Origin: Mytilus galloprovincialis
Lineage: Eukaryota; Mollusca; Bivalvia; Mytilida; Mytilidae
Assembly (NCBI RefSeq): GCF_965363235.1
Contig: NC_134840.1
Span: 59,576,793 to 59,640,792, forward strand
Direction: 5' to 3'
Length of the DNA stretch: 64,000 nt
In this document: one piece after another, positions 13,001-22,650 of the stretch
How the letters are laid out: the number at the start of each line of letters is the position of its first letter
Position numbering within the stretch: the stretch's first letter is position 1
Made by a program: the position numbers and the translations under genes
The notes under the pieces: model-generated
Seen by the model: the letters and a program-made list of their open reading frames with translations, nothing else
Databases searched by the model: none
What the model was told of the DNA's origin: nothing

Positions 13001-16000
13001 AAAAGAATATAGTATTTTTAGAATGCAATGTACAATGTACTTGTATGAGAAAAGTATATTTTGTTGGTTTGTTAAATTTTAGAATTTTATACAATATATT
13101 TGAGGATGAACTAGTTTAATAAATCTTTTTTTATTGCAATAATGAAAAGGTATAGGCAGTGAAAGATAAAAAGATAAAATGATAAAATGCACAAATGAAT
13201 CTTGATGAACTCTAAGAAAGTAAGCTGGTATATAAAAAAATATACATCTTCTGCCTACCATTTCAATTGAAGTGTATATAAACTTTCAGAATTTATGTCA
13301 AAGTGAGGAGATATGGTAAAATTAGCAATGGGACACTTATCCATTGAAGACTAAAAGGATTACAGCTTGAATAGTTTCACATCTCCAACCTATAGTTGTT
13401 TACAGTCTGATCCTAGTGTCTCTGGTGGTTAATTGTCTCTCTGGAAATCATGCTAGCCCCTCCATTACTTAAATATTCAACACAAGGCAGACCATGCAGT
13501 TGCTTTGTTAATATAGACAGGTTTTCATATAAATCTGATATAATTTTGTGATTTCTGTAAAATAAACATTGATAGTGGTTTCAATGCACCGTACTGGAAT
13601 ATATATGCCACTGAGCAAAAGTTCTATCCATTTGTGAAGTTAGCCCAAAACCATGACATTGGAGTAAAGTGAAATATCATGTGTAAATCTTTTCCTTTAT
13701 GTTTACTTGTATAACTTTAAATGTTATGATACAAAAAAATAGAGAGTATATTAATTATGGTATTAGGAAATTTAAGGGAGAAATACACTTAAGGAATTTA
13801 TTCTTAGATGTGATGTCTACAGCAATTTTGTACATCATTTTAATGTTGAATGTTAATGAAATGTATTTTAAAAAACAATAGAATATTTATGTTTCAGTTC
13901 CATCATCTTTGTTGAACTATGCAGATGGTTTATTGGTAGAAATAATGTCCTCTGCTTTGTTAGAAGCAGGTTCTGAAATGTCAGGGAAAGGCCAAACACA
14001 GCAAGTTCATATAGATACTAAATATTTAGAGGAATCATCATCATCAACTTTGACCAATGAAAAGCCACCACCAGACGATGGCATGGACCATTTAGATGTT
14101 GATTTAAAGGATTGGTACTTGCGTCTGAGACGTAGAAGTTCAAATCTAAGTGATGTAGGCTCTAGACGAAGTAGTTGTAGCACTAGATATAGTTCAGATT
14201 TCAGTTCAGAATTCGAAGAATATTACGAGAATTTTCAGAAACGTGAACAATTATTAGGGAAGCAACACACAATTAAAGAAGAAACATTTCATCCTTTAGT
14301 CGGAGAGTTTGCTGCAAGTTTAGTGTCGTCCATATTGTTTGAGGGTACAACTACTGCTGCCAATGTTTTACAGTCAATGTCCCCTATCATGACTGAATTT
14401 CATAACAATGCACCTTTATCTGTGATAAATAAACCTAAAGCAAGAAAACTTTCAGAAGAGGAATCTTCCGAGAACCCTGAAGAGGGTTCTCAAATTTCCA
14501 TGGTGGCAGCTAGAAAGTTTGCCCATGATTTTATGGATAGAATATTTTGTGATGACTTTTTCAGAGATGAAATAAGACAAGAATTTCATAATTTTTTTTC
14601 AGAATCAAACATTCCAGTATCAACTAGTCAAAATATTTCCAGTATTTCTGGTGCTAAGCATCAATCATGTACCGCTGACTTAGAACGAGAAGAAGCAGAA
14701 AGGCGCTGCCATGAAATGGCAACAAACATAGTGTATGATGTTATGAGTGAGGCAGTATTGAAATATTTAACTGAGGACGATGATAGATTTGACATGAATG
14801 AGGATGACACATTGAACAGATCAGTATCAGAATGTTCTTCATCTCCTTTTGATAGCTATTCCAACCATTCAGAATCTCCTAGTGTTAAACACTTTGGTGA
14901 TTCAGATTTTTTGCAACCCATAAGTAGTATTCATTTGTATGGAGATGAGTCTGTTGAATTGACAGATGATAATTCTGATTCTACTCTGGGTAGTATTCCA
15001 TTATTAACAGTTTCTGCAGATAAAGTTAGCAATAGCATTCTTGTGAAAAATAACATAGAAAGAGTTAAAAGTCCAACTATAGATATAAAAGGCAGGAGAA
15101 AGCACAATACTGATGGCTTTAGTAATAATCAAAGACCCGCTGAAGTCAAAATTGACCAGTATGTGGGCAAAAATCAAAGAAAAGTTAGCTTTTATGCAAG
15201 TTCTCTTTCGAGAGACCTTTTGACAACTGCTTTTGTAGAAGTTCAAAGAAACACAAACGGTGGAAGCTACATTAGACGTAGCAGTGAACCTCTGCAAATG
15301 TCAAATAAAGCAGCTAGACAGTTAAAAGATTCAATAAATGGTAGCGATGGACCAAAGAAAAAGATCAGTAGAACGGATGAAGATATTGCCATTTTAAAAG
15401 CAGAGATTTGTGAAGATGGTCGTAACTCTGTTGATTTCACCAGAAAGTATCGAAGAGAGTCATGTGGTTTCCATGATGAAACTTTATCTAAGTGAGTGAA
15501 TATACTTATATGAGAAATTGGTTATACTATTGAATCATGTAGTGATTTTTATATCTTATTTATAAGTTGATTAACAAATATGAGTGAACAAGCCTGCTGG
15601 TTCTTGATCCTGACTTGTTTAATTATAGGTCTAATGGAAATATGAATAGTTTGTCCCAAGTTTATTTAGGATTTGCAATTGATGTAAGGTTAAAGGACTT
15701 TTGTTTGAATGGAGGCCTATTTTTTTCTTCTTCTTTAAAATGATGAAGTGACTGCACTGTTTTGAACTGTTACTGCTTTCCACTTGAATGAACTTTTTTT
15801 TTAAATTGGAATTTGGAAAACTAATAAAATGATGTTTTTTATAAACAAAAAAGTTTCTTTCTGCTAAATTTTTATAATTTTTATTTTTTATATTTCATGA
15901 AAGTAGAATTAAATTTGACAGCTTTAAACTTATTGGAATTACTTATCTTGCAGATTTGCTGAGGAGCTAATGAAGACAGAATGTAAAATTCCAGAACTTT

Positions 16001-18147
16001 ACCTATTTGATTCTTCAAACAGAAGTACAAGTGGTTCATCTAGTCATTCATGGCGTAGCAGTATAAGTGGTTTTAAAGATGAGACTTTAGCCAAATTTGA
16101 AGAACAGCTACTCTTAGCTCGTAGACCAAAATCAAGGGGAAGTCTAAAAAGAAGGCGATCAGCAAAATCTTCTAAACATTCTAAAAGTAAATCATCAGAG
16201 AGACTTACTGAAAAAAGAGGTAGTAAAAGTTCATTGTACAGCCAACAAGGTCAATCAATAGGTAGTGAAACTTCATTGTATTCCTTATGTTCATCCACAC
16301 CAAGTCCACCCTTGGAAGAGTTATCTAACTTTGCTGAACAATTATCACATAATATAATTGCCGATAGTTTTAAGGTTATGTTTGGTGGAGCAGTGCCAAC
16401 TTGTCAAACTTCCACTTCTAATAAAAATTATAACGTTGACAGCTACGCTGAAAAAATTGCTGCTGAGATATTGTGCCAAGCTTTTTCTGATTTAAAAGAT
16501 AATAATGATTGGATACAAAGACATCAAATCCACGAGAAGGAAAGTGAGGTCCAAGGTGAAGATGACTCACATAGCCAATCAGATGAGTATGCTGATGCAT
16601 TAGATGTTCCATATAGACGACTAGAAGAATTTGCTGATGTACTGGCACTTAATGTATTACAGAGATCTATTAATGTATTTAGACGAGAAAAGGAAAGCAC
16701 AAAAAGGGTAAGTCTATGATAAGTGACATAAGTAAAACATCTGTAAAGCAGCAAATAAAACCAAAAACACCCATGTAAAGGTTAATTTACAGTCTTTAGT
16801 TAAATACAAACATACATATCAATATTGAGAAGACTTGCAATGTGCTCAGTGGTGTGAAAATATAAAAATACAATGACAATAGGTTAATGTGATAACGAAC
16901 TACAGACTTGATAATGGCATAAACTTTTATTCTTTTAACATGTTTATGTAGTCAATTCTGCATAGATTATACAGAAATTATAAAAAAAAACTGTCATCCA
17001 TTTATTAATAGTGAAATCACCTTTTTATACGCTGGTTTACGTGACATATTGTTGATATATATCAGATTGATACAGATTTGGTGTAGATGGGATTTTTTTT
17101 TTTCAATTTTTTTTTTTACGTCTTATATCATGTATATTGAAATCAACATTTGTTAGTTGAGAAACATGAAGCAACGACAAGAAGATCATGGCAACATTGG
17201 CAAGTAAAAGTAATATTGCTATTGATAGTATTATATAAAATAAAATATTCTGAAAATCCAGTGATTGACTAACAATATCTTATTAAAATACTAATAAACA
17301 GAAAAAGCCGACCTTGTGAATTTGTTTTGCAGAGAAATATTGGTAGACCTATTGCTACAGGTAATTGGGGTTGTGGAGCATTTGGTGGTGACCCTCAGTT
17401 GAAAGCTATGCTTCAGTGGATGGCTGCATCGTATGCTGGAGTACCATATGTCATGTATTATACCTTTCATCACGACAAACTCATCAAGGTATGTTGGGAT
17501 ATATTTAAATTTTGGGGATAATGATTTAGGATTCATTGATATGGAACTGCGTTGTGTAATCATAACTTCTTGAATTGCTATTTGAATGATGGTTATGATT
17601 GTAATTTATTTAATTGCAGTTAAAAAAATAAAAACTATTTAGTCCATTTCTTCATTCAAGTGGTGTGTGGAATTATTTTAAAAAGGTGTAGATGTTCGTT
17701 TGGCAGGGTTCATTTGACCTTGATTTCATTTTATGAATCAATATGATAATACATGTATAAAGTTTATGTGATACCTTTATCTTTTGCTCTTTCAACATAA
17801 ATTCAATCATAATCAGTAAAGGAGACAAGATATTTTAGCATGTGCAATCTTGTTAAAGTACTCTACATGATATGACATTAATGATAATACAAAACATTTG
17901 GGGTATTTATGTTCATTCAGCCTCTTTCTTCATATGCATTACAATTTTTGAATTCCTTTTGTAGTTACAAGAAACTGTTGATTCCATTTTATCAAGAGGA
18001 TGGACAGTTTGTAATCTGATGCAGGCTATTAGAAATTACTGTTTAACCACCTACGATATGATGGAACAGTCCAACACAGACCCACCAGATTTATTGAAAG
18101 CTTTGTTATTTCAGGACTTTTTTTCCAAAGATGTGTCATATAACTAA
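875..18147 (+). CDS. PARG: Poly(ADP-ribose) glycohydrolase, 3' ten exons (5' exons outside the window)
   Basis: PARG cleaves the ribose-ribose bonds of poly(ADP-ribose), reversing PARP signalling in nucleus and cytoplasm. Joined exons: 875-1019, 5099-5198, 5418-5537, 6114-6170, 7718-7885, 12683-12980, 13898-15491, 15954-16707, 17333-17488, 17965-18147. All junctions are GT-AG and phases close to one frame of 1190 codons plus TAA. Numbering from the first whole codon (877): helical accessory part 1-121, catalytic signature GGG (130-132) to QEE (140-142), LNKAFVGF near 232-239, then about 840 unusual residues, then [10 protein letters not shown] (1088-1097) and a C-terminal tail ending at 1190. 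The Glu pair matches the catalytic pair of vertebrate PARG. In vertebrate PARG only a short loop joins LNKAYCGF to [10 protein letters not shown], so the long insert is the odd feature. The first exon starts two bases into a codon, so the N-terminus lies upstream. Identity is firm; the expression of the full insert is inferred from phase and open frames. Confidence 0.95.
1611..2617 (+). mobile_element. Hairpin-ended non-autonomous element, GCTCAC family, copy 1 (complete)
   Basis: Starts actagaggctctaaagagcc (small hairpin), ends with the stem-loop cacttggcctttcggccagg inside agctcac...gtgagct, followed by AAAA. Inside are direct repeats of a gtagttcttactttgctgaa unit, the gccatggcggccatcttgg block and a (GACGAC)n tract at 2511-2570. 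It interrupts a tandem unit whose intact neighbours give the empty site. Architecture (core repeats, microsatellite, terminal stem-loop, A-rich target) fits bivalve pearl/Helentron-associated elements; that class is inference. Confidence 0.75.
2505..2575. repeat. (GACGACGGAC)n microsatellite
   Basis: Imperfect GAC/GGAC triplet repeat about 70 bp long, directly upstream of the terminal hairpin of the element at 1611-2617. The same position carries a triplet repeat in the other hairpin-ended families of this window. Confidence 0.9.
3757..4191 (-). pseudogene. Acidic 144-codon open frame, copy 1 (not recognised)
   Basis: Open frame rich in Asp, Glu, Ser and Asn, with an internal repeat: [20 protein letters not shown] and [20 protein letters not shown], each followed by SDSTESYDL and KDFIDD. 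Ends [12 protein letters not shown] then TAA. I do not recognise it. Its start lies in a palindrome-rich repeat end and it has no splice context that I can support, so it may be a captured gene fragment rather than a gene. Being antisense inside a PARG intron also argues for caution. Confidence 0.35.
4447..4881 (-). pseudogene. Acidic 144-codon open frame, copy 2 (identical)
   Basis: Same frame as 3757-4191, duplicated without change by the 690-bp tandem duplication. The identity shows the duplication is recent, or is an assembly effect; it says nothing by itself about function. Confidence 0.35.
5099..5198 (+). CDS. PARG: PARG exon B
   Basis: Flanked by ttttcag and gtaaat. It completes a Leu codon with exon A and encodes [12 protein letters not shown] followed by GSVTFVRQ, the PARG 'YF..V......G.VTF.RQ' segment. 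It leaves in phase 0. Confidence 0.93.
5418..5537 (+). CDS. PARG: PARG exon C
   Basis: Forty codons in phase 0, flanked by atcaag and gtgagg. Encodes [11 protein letters not shown] and later [13 protein letters not shown], the strand and turn leading into the macrodomain core; vertebrate PARG has a comparable 'G.IE..G' segment here. Confidence 0.93.
6114..6170 (+). CDS. PARG: PARG exon D: ADP-ribose-binding GGG of the signature
   Basis: Nineteen codons in phase 0, flanked by gtggcag and gtaaac, encoding [19 protein letters not shown]. This is the diphosphate-binding GGG and the run to the catalytic Gln-Glu-Glu. The intron falls between the Gln and the two Glu residues, so the signature is spliced together from exons D and E. 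Confidence 0.96.
7044..7550 (-). mobile_element. LINE remnant: C-terminal end of a non-LTR retrotransposon reverse transcriptase protein
   Basis: An open frame of 152 codons contains [18 protein letters not shown], then C-x2-C (LCLYCN), then [17 protein letters not shown]. The order 'R.s.h.l.ie.GR ... C..C ...E.HFl..CplY...R' is typical of the region after the RT domain in metazoan LINE proteins. No RT palm motif is present, so only the 3' part survives, antisense in the PARG intron between exons D and E. Confidence 0.7.
7718..7885 (+). CDS. PARG: PARG exon E: catalytic Glu pair
   Basis: Fifty-six codons in phase 0, flanked by attttag and gtaatt. Starts [12 protein letters not shown], where the two Glu are the catalytic pair, and continues through [18 protein letters not shown] and a TSGY motif. 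The vertebrate EQYS tyrosine is Phe here (EQFS). Confidence 0.95.
8225..8590. repeat. Less AT-rich block of unknown nature in PARG intron
   Basis: More GC than its surroundings, with the palindromic motif gagcgactttgtcgctc near 8247 and open frames on both strands (72 codons minus, 67 plus). Looks like a dispersed repeat rather than an exon; no splice signals fit PARG phase. Low certainty. Confidence 0.35.
9915..10280. repeat. 34-35-bp minisatellite, about ten copies
   Basis: Unit built on gttaaataattacaatgac followed by wttgttactwtagaa. Copies start at 9946, 9981, 10015, 10049 and 10083, then degrade to about 10275. Lies in the PARG intron before exon F. Confidence 0.85.
10670..12165. mobile_element. 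Hairpin-ended element, TACGACC family, copy 1
   Basis: Opens with tttttatacgaccgcaaaaa...gtcgtata (terminal hairpin read from its end), then gtcgtcgtc triplets, then four ~160-bp units with ttttcgcac at 10761, 10920, 11081 and 11242. Next come alternating ~120-bp units (ggttctttgatatgc) at 11380-11920 and a 35-bp array to 12165. A reversed copy with the same order of parts is at 51860-52967. Confidence 0.75.
11925..12165. repeat. 35-bp palindromic minisatellite
   Basis: About seven units of tattgtgcaatagcaagaaa plus ttcaattgcacag. Adjacent units create the inverted repeat ATTGCACAGTATTGTGCAAT at each junction, so a single strand of the array can fold into a row of small hairpins. Confidence 0.85.
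12683..12980 (+). CDS. PARG: PARG exon F: end of the macrodomain half, start of the insert
   Basis: Acceptor ttttcag, donor gtaata; 99 codons plus one base. The first 45 codons are macrodomain ([10 protein letters not shown] and [11 protein letters not shown]). The remaining 54 are acidic and disordered ([19 protein letters not shown]) and have no equivalent in vertebrate PARG. Reading through the donor would add only ten codons before a stop at 13010-13012, so intron retention would give a PARG truncated before the GNWGCGAF loop. Confidence 0.92.
13360..13460. repeat. Degenerate fragment of the mussel 'accacatcttctt' dispersed repeat
   Basis: Contains cctatagttgttta and a tctctggtggttaattgtctc stretch matching, with changes, the repeat at 33700-33812. 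Lies in the intron between PARG exons F and G. Confidence 0.4.
13898..15491 (+). CDS. PARG: PARG exon G: long insert with amphipathic-helix repeats and RRxS sites
   Basis: A 1594-bp exon, acceptor gtttcag, donor gtgagt, fully open. Hydrophobic helices stand out from Ser-rich sequence: [17 protein letters not shown] (13918-13968), [16 protein letters not shown] (14299-14346), [17 protein letters not shown] (14512-14562), [20 protein letters not shown] (14710-14769) and [19 protein letters not shown] (15187-15243). Between them lie RRRSS (14131-14145), SRRSS, IRRSS and RRES, matching the PKA R-R-x-S consensus. The helices share alternating hydrophobic pairs every 3-4 residues, as in RII-binding helices of A-kinase anchoring proteins. 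I do not recognise the exon as a named domain; the AKAP comparison is by pattern only. Confidence 0.88.
15954..16707 (+). CDS. PARG: PARG exon H: second insert exon with further helix repeats
   Basis: 251 codons after one base completing a Lys codon; acceptor cttgcag, donor gtaagt. Begins FAEELMKTE, continuing the helix started in exon G. Contains [19 protein letters not shown] (16069-16125), a near copy of the [14 protein letters not shown] made across the G-H junction. Then come a basic stretch [18 protein letters not shown] and three helices: [18 protein letters not shown] (16327-16380), [17 protein letters not shown] (16444-16494) and [17 protein letters not shown] (16630-16680). Confidence 0.88.
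17333..17488 (+). CDS. PARG: PARG exon [11 protein letters not shown] loop
   Basis: Fifty-two codons in phase 0, flanked by ttttgcag and gtatgt. Encodes [19 protein letters not shown], the second invariant PARG block, which covers the ADP-ribose, then [17 protein letters not shown]. The macrodomain fold resumes here after the insert. Confidence 0.96.
17965..18147 (+). CDS. PARG: PARG exon J: C-terminus and stop
   Basis: Acceptor ttttgtag; sixty codons and TAA at 18145-18147. Encodes a helical C-terminal tail ([19 protein letters not shown]) comparable in place to the vertebrate 'MHIFLTERKLTVGDVYKLLLRYY' region. The protein ends FFSKDVSYN. Confidence 0.92.
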   Translation, partial: LQETVDSILSRGWTVCNLMQAIRNYCLTTYDMMEQSNTDPPDLLKALLFQDFFSKDVSYN

Positions 18148-18860
18148 CACTAAAATTGTGATACAAATTCTTTTTATATTTATACTTCAATGTTTTAAAT
18201 ATTTTTACATGGCTGCAGTAAATAGTAAGCTTTACATATTATTGTCAGTACTTCAGGAAGTTAAATTTACTTCCTGCTTATTCTGTTTAATTAAATTTAA
18301 TTTAAAAGAGATTTGCATAATGTTCAGTGTCAAATATTTCATACATATTTAGGTCAAACAACTAAATTACCATTATATGATTACATTTGTGTCAAAAATT
18401 GACAAAGGAATCATAAGTCTTTAAAACATTCTAAGGCAAAGTGCAATTTTATATATGTAAAGCCATATGCAATGAGTTTGTTATATGTATTTTGTTTATA
18501 CAATTACTGAATACATGCTCCATAGGTTATTTTTAAAACTGCACAACATTTGTATTTTAACTATGAAAGATAGTGAAATCATAATAATAAGGGATGCATC
18601 TGATTGACATCTCTTAATGTTATAATATTTATGTCCAAGAGATGTAGAGATGAAAAAATGCTGAAAAATATTCAAAAATGGTCAATTAAACTCAATTTTT
18701 TAAGATATAACATACTGGATATGATCAACAGTTGCATATGGGGGTACATAAACAGACATATTTGTCAGTTGGGACCTTTATTTGAACACTGATGTTTCAA
18801 ATACACATTTTGACCAACATGCTAGTTTATTATGAATAAAATTTGGTTGTTTAGTAAAAC
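18148..18860 (+). other. PARG 3' UTR with poly(A) signal
   Basis: AT-rich sequence after the stop with no further coding. A canonical AATAAA lies at 18835-18840; others occur near 19183 and 19380, so the UTR may be longer. The end point is inferred. Confidence 0.5.
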
Positions 18861-20600
18861 CTGTAACATAATAACATTGTTTATACAAAATTCTCAGAAA
18901 TGATCCTGAATATGTTTAATTGTCATTTGTTCCATGTTTGCATTGTGTTCTGATTCTTTGTAAATATTTTTCGGGTAAATCTATTTCTGTTTGATGTGAT
19001 GCTGTTCTAATCTTATTTTAATTGTCTGTTATTTATACTGTATCTTTTCTTTGGTAATCTGTTATGTAATAGGGAAATGTGTGTTAACACCTGAGCAAAC
19101 ATCCAACCTCATATCTTTTGCAAATTATTTGACCTGACAATTAAACCATCCTGATGCAACTTTCTGCCCTATATTTCAATTTCGCTAATAAATGTGTCAG
19201 TGAACAAAATCCTCAAAGTCACACATAATGAGTTCATAGTAATTTCATAGTAATTTAAATAATTTAATTACCCCTGATTTCTTTCAGAACTCACCATTTG
19301 AACTCATGATATGTAAAGTTAAGGATTTAGTGCTCACATTATTATCGACCTAATTTTTCCTGCTATAACCTATCTTGTAAATAAACTCCTGGGAAATACT
19401 GTGTAGCAATGCCATTGGTATCCATGTTTGAATTAAACATAAATCATAATTTAATTACAACTTTTATTTTATATATATACATCACAATTATAATTTGGCC
19501 CTTGGGGAAACTACTCAGCTAAAAAATTTAATTTTTTGCTCCATGCCTAAACCAAGAGCCTAGCTATGTGCATACTGAAAGTAGCAAAGTATAGACCCCT
19601 GGCTTGACATCACACCAATCCAATTGGAACGATGGTTCAAAATAAATGCATGAGGCTATCAGGAAGCCTATGAGGCTATCATTCCTAGAGGCTATCATGC
19701 CTATGAGGCTATGAGGAAGCCTATAATGAGACAATGAGGAAGCTTATAAGGAGGCTATGAGGAAGCCTAGTAGTGTTGATGTTGAATTGGTGTTGGAATG
19801 AATTTGTATGAAATTTGACAGTTTATCCCCAGAAATTCTTGGGGGATGAGTGAAATTTTTGAAACAACCAGTGATAAAATTTCATAAATGAAATCTATAA
19901 ACCGTGCTGAGATTGATTCCCCTGTCATGGCAATATTGAAGGCGAAAGGAGGGGTCGGTCGGAGGCAAGTTTTTAGCTAAAACACTATTAGAGCCAATAT
20001 TATTCTTATAACTGCTTAATCTGCATTTAAATAAATGAATACTCAAGGCAGCATACACAGGTTTTTAATACACAACTTCTTAATGGGATACTCCTAAGTG
20101 GGAGGAGTTAAAACTGCACCCAGATTAATGTATCAAGAAACAAAGGACAAAGGAAGCCAAATGCCACAAGTGGTCACTAATTAACAAGACATGTATATTT
20201 GTATTGGAACTGATGTAATTAGACCTCCTGCTAAGAACATGTGATAAACTTCACATCTAACTGATTGACATATGATAATAAATCTGTTTCATTTCAACAG
20301 CAAAGAAAATACACATCCTGGGAAAATCCTAAAATAATGACTACTGAGTAATTAAAATCAAACTATGTATAAACCTAACTTATATAACATATAAGTACCT
20401 ATTACTTCAGATTTCCTGTATAAAATATGGTTAACTCCATTTAGTTTGGCCAAAAGGTTTATTAGACTTGCAAGATTTCTGAGGTCATTTTTATAGAAAT
20501 AAAAAGATAAAAGAAAACGCTTTTTCTAAAGGAGAAGTTTTTGAAATGTCTATATCTTTATTTAAGTTTGTGTGTCTGAAAAGGATGATTACTTGGCACA
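18861..20600. other. Intergenic; one short minisatellite
   Basis: No exon-like sequence seen. At 19650-19770 there is an irregular tandem repeat of gaggctatgaggaagcctat. The rest is AT-rich single-copy-looking sequence. Confidence 0.5.
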
Positions 20601-20604
20601 TTAA

Positions 20605-20880
20605 GGTGGTACCAAACATTACAGGGAGATAACTCTAAAAATCAGCTGAATGTTTTAAGCATGTTCTATTGTTATTGAAATAATAAGCATCTCAATGAAC
20701 CAAACCAGTGTTTGTCAAACTGCTGTATTTCCAAAATGAAATTTTTCAAATAAAGAGTGGTTCGAAGTTTTTTTTAACTATTTTTTGTATTTTTGTCAAA
20801 GGTCTAATAAAATATTTTGTCCAAATTTTATGAAAATTGATCAAGCCAAATTAATTTAATTCAAGGTGTTTGGTACCACC
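20605..20880. mobile_element. MITE with TTAA target duplication (piggyBac-type)
   Basis: Termini are inverted repeats GGTGGTACCAAACA (20605) and TGTTTGGTACCACC (ending 20880), each flanked by TTAA at 20601-20604 and 20881-20884. TTAA duplication is the signature of piggyBac transposases; there is no coding capacity inside 276 bp. Confidence 0.75.
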
Positions 20881-21462
20881 TTAAGTCTCTGAACTGTAAA
20901 AATCTGACATACATGTACATTTCATAAATAGTTTTACAACTCCTATTAGATTGTTTAAACTGCTACTACTGGCAGTTGATAAATCAAACTGTTATAAATA
21001 GCTTGCTGCTTTACATAGAGGGTTTGCAGCTGCTTGGGTTAATAATTTTTGTCATACAAATTTTAAACACATGCTGTGCATGTCATTTTAACTGTTTTAC
21101 AATTGTATTCTTCCTCTTAGTATCTGTTATGCACAGATTTGTCAATAGAAATATCAGTACACACATATGTTGGTAAAAGAATATATATGATATATATACA
21201 TACTTTCTAGTCTTAGAAGTATTATCAATTATTGTCTCATTTACAATTAAATGTCCTAAAGGCTATAGATATTCTAAATGACGGTTTCTGCAGTATTACA
21301 AGTTTTTATGCTAGCTTGATACTCGATAAGGAAAATAAACTAGACAATCTATTTTGTACATAGATTTTATATAGATATAAGATGCTATATGTGCTAAAGA
21401 TGGGCCTGTACTATACCTCAATTTATTATATACTCATACTTCTCTATAGATCTTTTTATTTT

Positions 21463-21610
21463 ATATTAATATATAAACATAAGATGTGGTATGATGCATG
21501 GTAATGGGACAACTCTCCACCAGAGATAAAATGACATAGAAGTTTACAACTATAGGTCACTGTATGGACTTCAACAATGAGTAAAATCCATAGTTAGCTA
21601 TAAAAATTGG
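21463..21610 (-). repeat. 'accacatcttctt' dispersed repeat, minus orientation
   Basis: Reads aagatgtggtatgatgcatg, then gggacaactctccaccagag and cttcaacaatgag, the reverse complement of the repeat at 33600-33812. SINE- or LINE-tail-like and widely dispersed in this window. Confidence 0.65.
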
Positions 21611-21801
21611 CCTGAACACCTTACATATTGTTCAGTAATTCACTGTAAGTGATGAGGTTTGGCAAGTTATTATTACATGTTGTTCAAGCATGAGTACATA
21701 TAAATTGTTTTGTCCAATAGGTAATTACATTCTGGTAGCATATCTTTGATAATCTTTATTCAGCTTGTTTAGACTAGAAGTGTGGTAATGAGATTAAGAT
21801 T

Positions 21802-22010
21802 CTATAAATTCAGAAATTAATGCATGTATTAATTATTGCGATTTCGTCATATTAGACTAAACTGCAATTTAAATTTTGCGATAGTGAGAAAAATCCTGAT
21901 TTATTTATTTGAAAAATTTCTTAATGCAAGTTTAAATTATTGTAATTATAACCCTGTAGCATTTTTCGCAATAATAAAAACTTTGCAATAACGACTGAAT
22001 TTACAGTATT
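21802..22010. repeat. MITE-like repeat with ATTATTGC ends, copy 1 (diverged)
   Basis: Left end ctataaattcagaaattaat and right end gcaataacgactgaatttac are loosely inverted, with the aaactgcaatttaaattttg core. A better copy is at 50336-50463. Confidence 0.5.
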
Positions 22011-22420
22011 GTGTAGACTCCTGTCTATAATTAAAATTAACATGTTGACCTCTAGATGTTTGTTAAAAGTTTCAAACTGTTATTGGTTTATCTATTTCTG
22101 TGATTTATACTCCACCTTTTTTTTTATGGTAAGATGTGAATGCTGATCTATCTTATTTAAATGAATTGACATTACATGTTTTGGTGATTATGGTAGTCTA
22201 TTATAATTATTACTATACTTAAAAATAGGATAAATTTTTTTAAAAGTAAGTTATAAAGTAAAAATGCTTGTCCGACAGATCACTAGACTTTAACCTCATT
22301 TTATTTGTTCAGTGATCTGGCATTTTACATTGTAATCATGTAATTTTCTACTGTATGAGTTCAAGGTCAGTTTTTATAAAGCTAATAGTCCATTTGCCAT
22401 TTGATTCTGTTATTACACAC

Positions 22421-22650
22421 TTTTTATACGACCGTATGGTCGTATATTGGTATCACGTTGGCATCGTCGTCTTCCGAAGACATTTGGTTTTCCCACTCTT
22501 ACTTTAGTAAAAGTAAATAAAAATCTATGAAATTTAAACACAAGGTTTATGACCATTCTGTATCAAGCTTAAATGTTGTGTCCTTACTTGCCCCAACTGT
22601 TCAGTGTTTGACCTCTGCAGTCGTATAAAGCTGCACCCTGCAGAGCATCT
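22421..22650. repeat. TACGACC-family short copy
   Basis: Starts tttttatacgaccgtatggt with the terminal hairpin, continues with part of one core unit (cccactcttactttagtaaa) and ends with gacctctgcagtcgtataaa, a second family end. Confidence 0.6.

Noticed and set aside
12861..13261. Minus-strand open frames over PARG exon F and the following intron
   Set aside because: Antisense to a firm PARG exon, with composition typical of a shadow frame.
15004..15297. 97-codon minus-strand frame
   Set aside because: Antisense shadow of PARG exon G.
15953..16000. Exon H as a separate gene starting at the ATG at 15970
   Set aside because: The acceptor at 15953 joins exon G in phase and restores FAEELMKTE, part of the helix repeat, so it is an internal exon.
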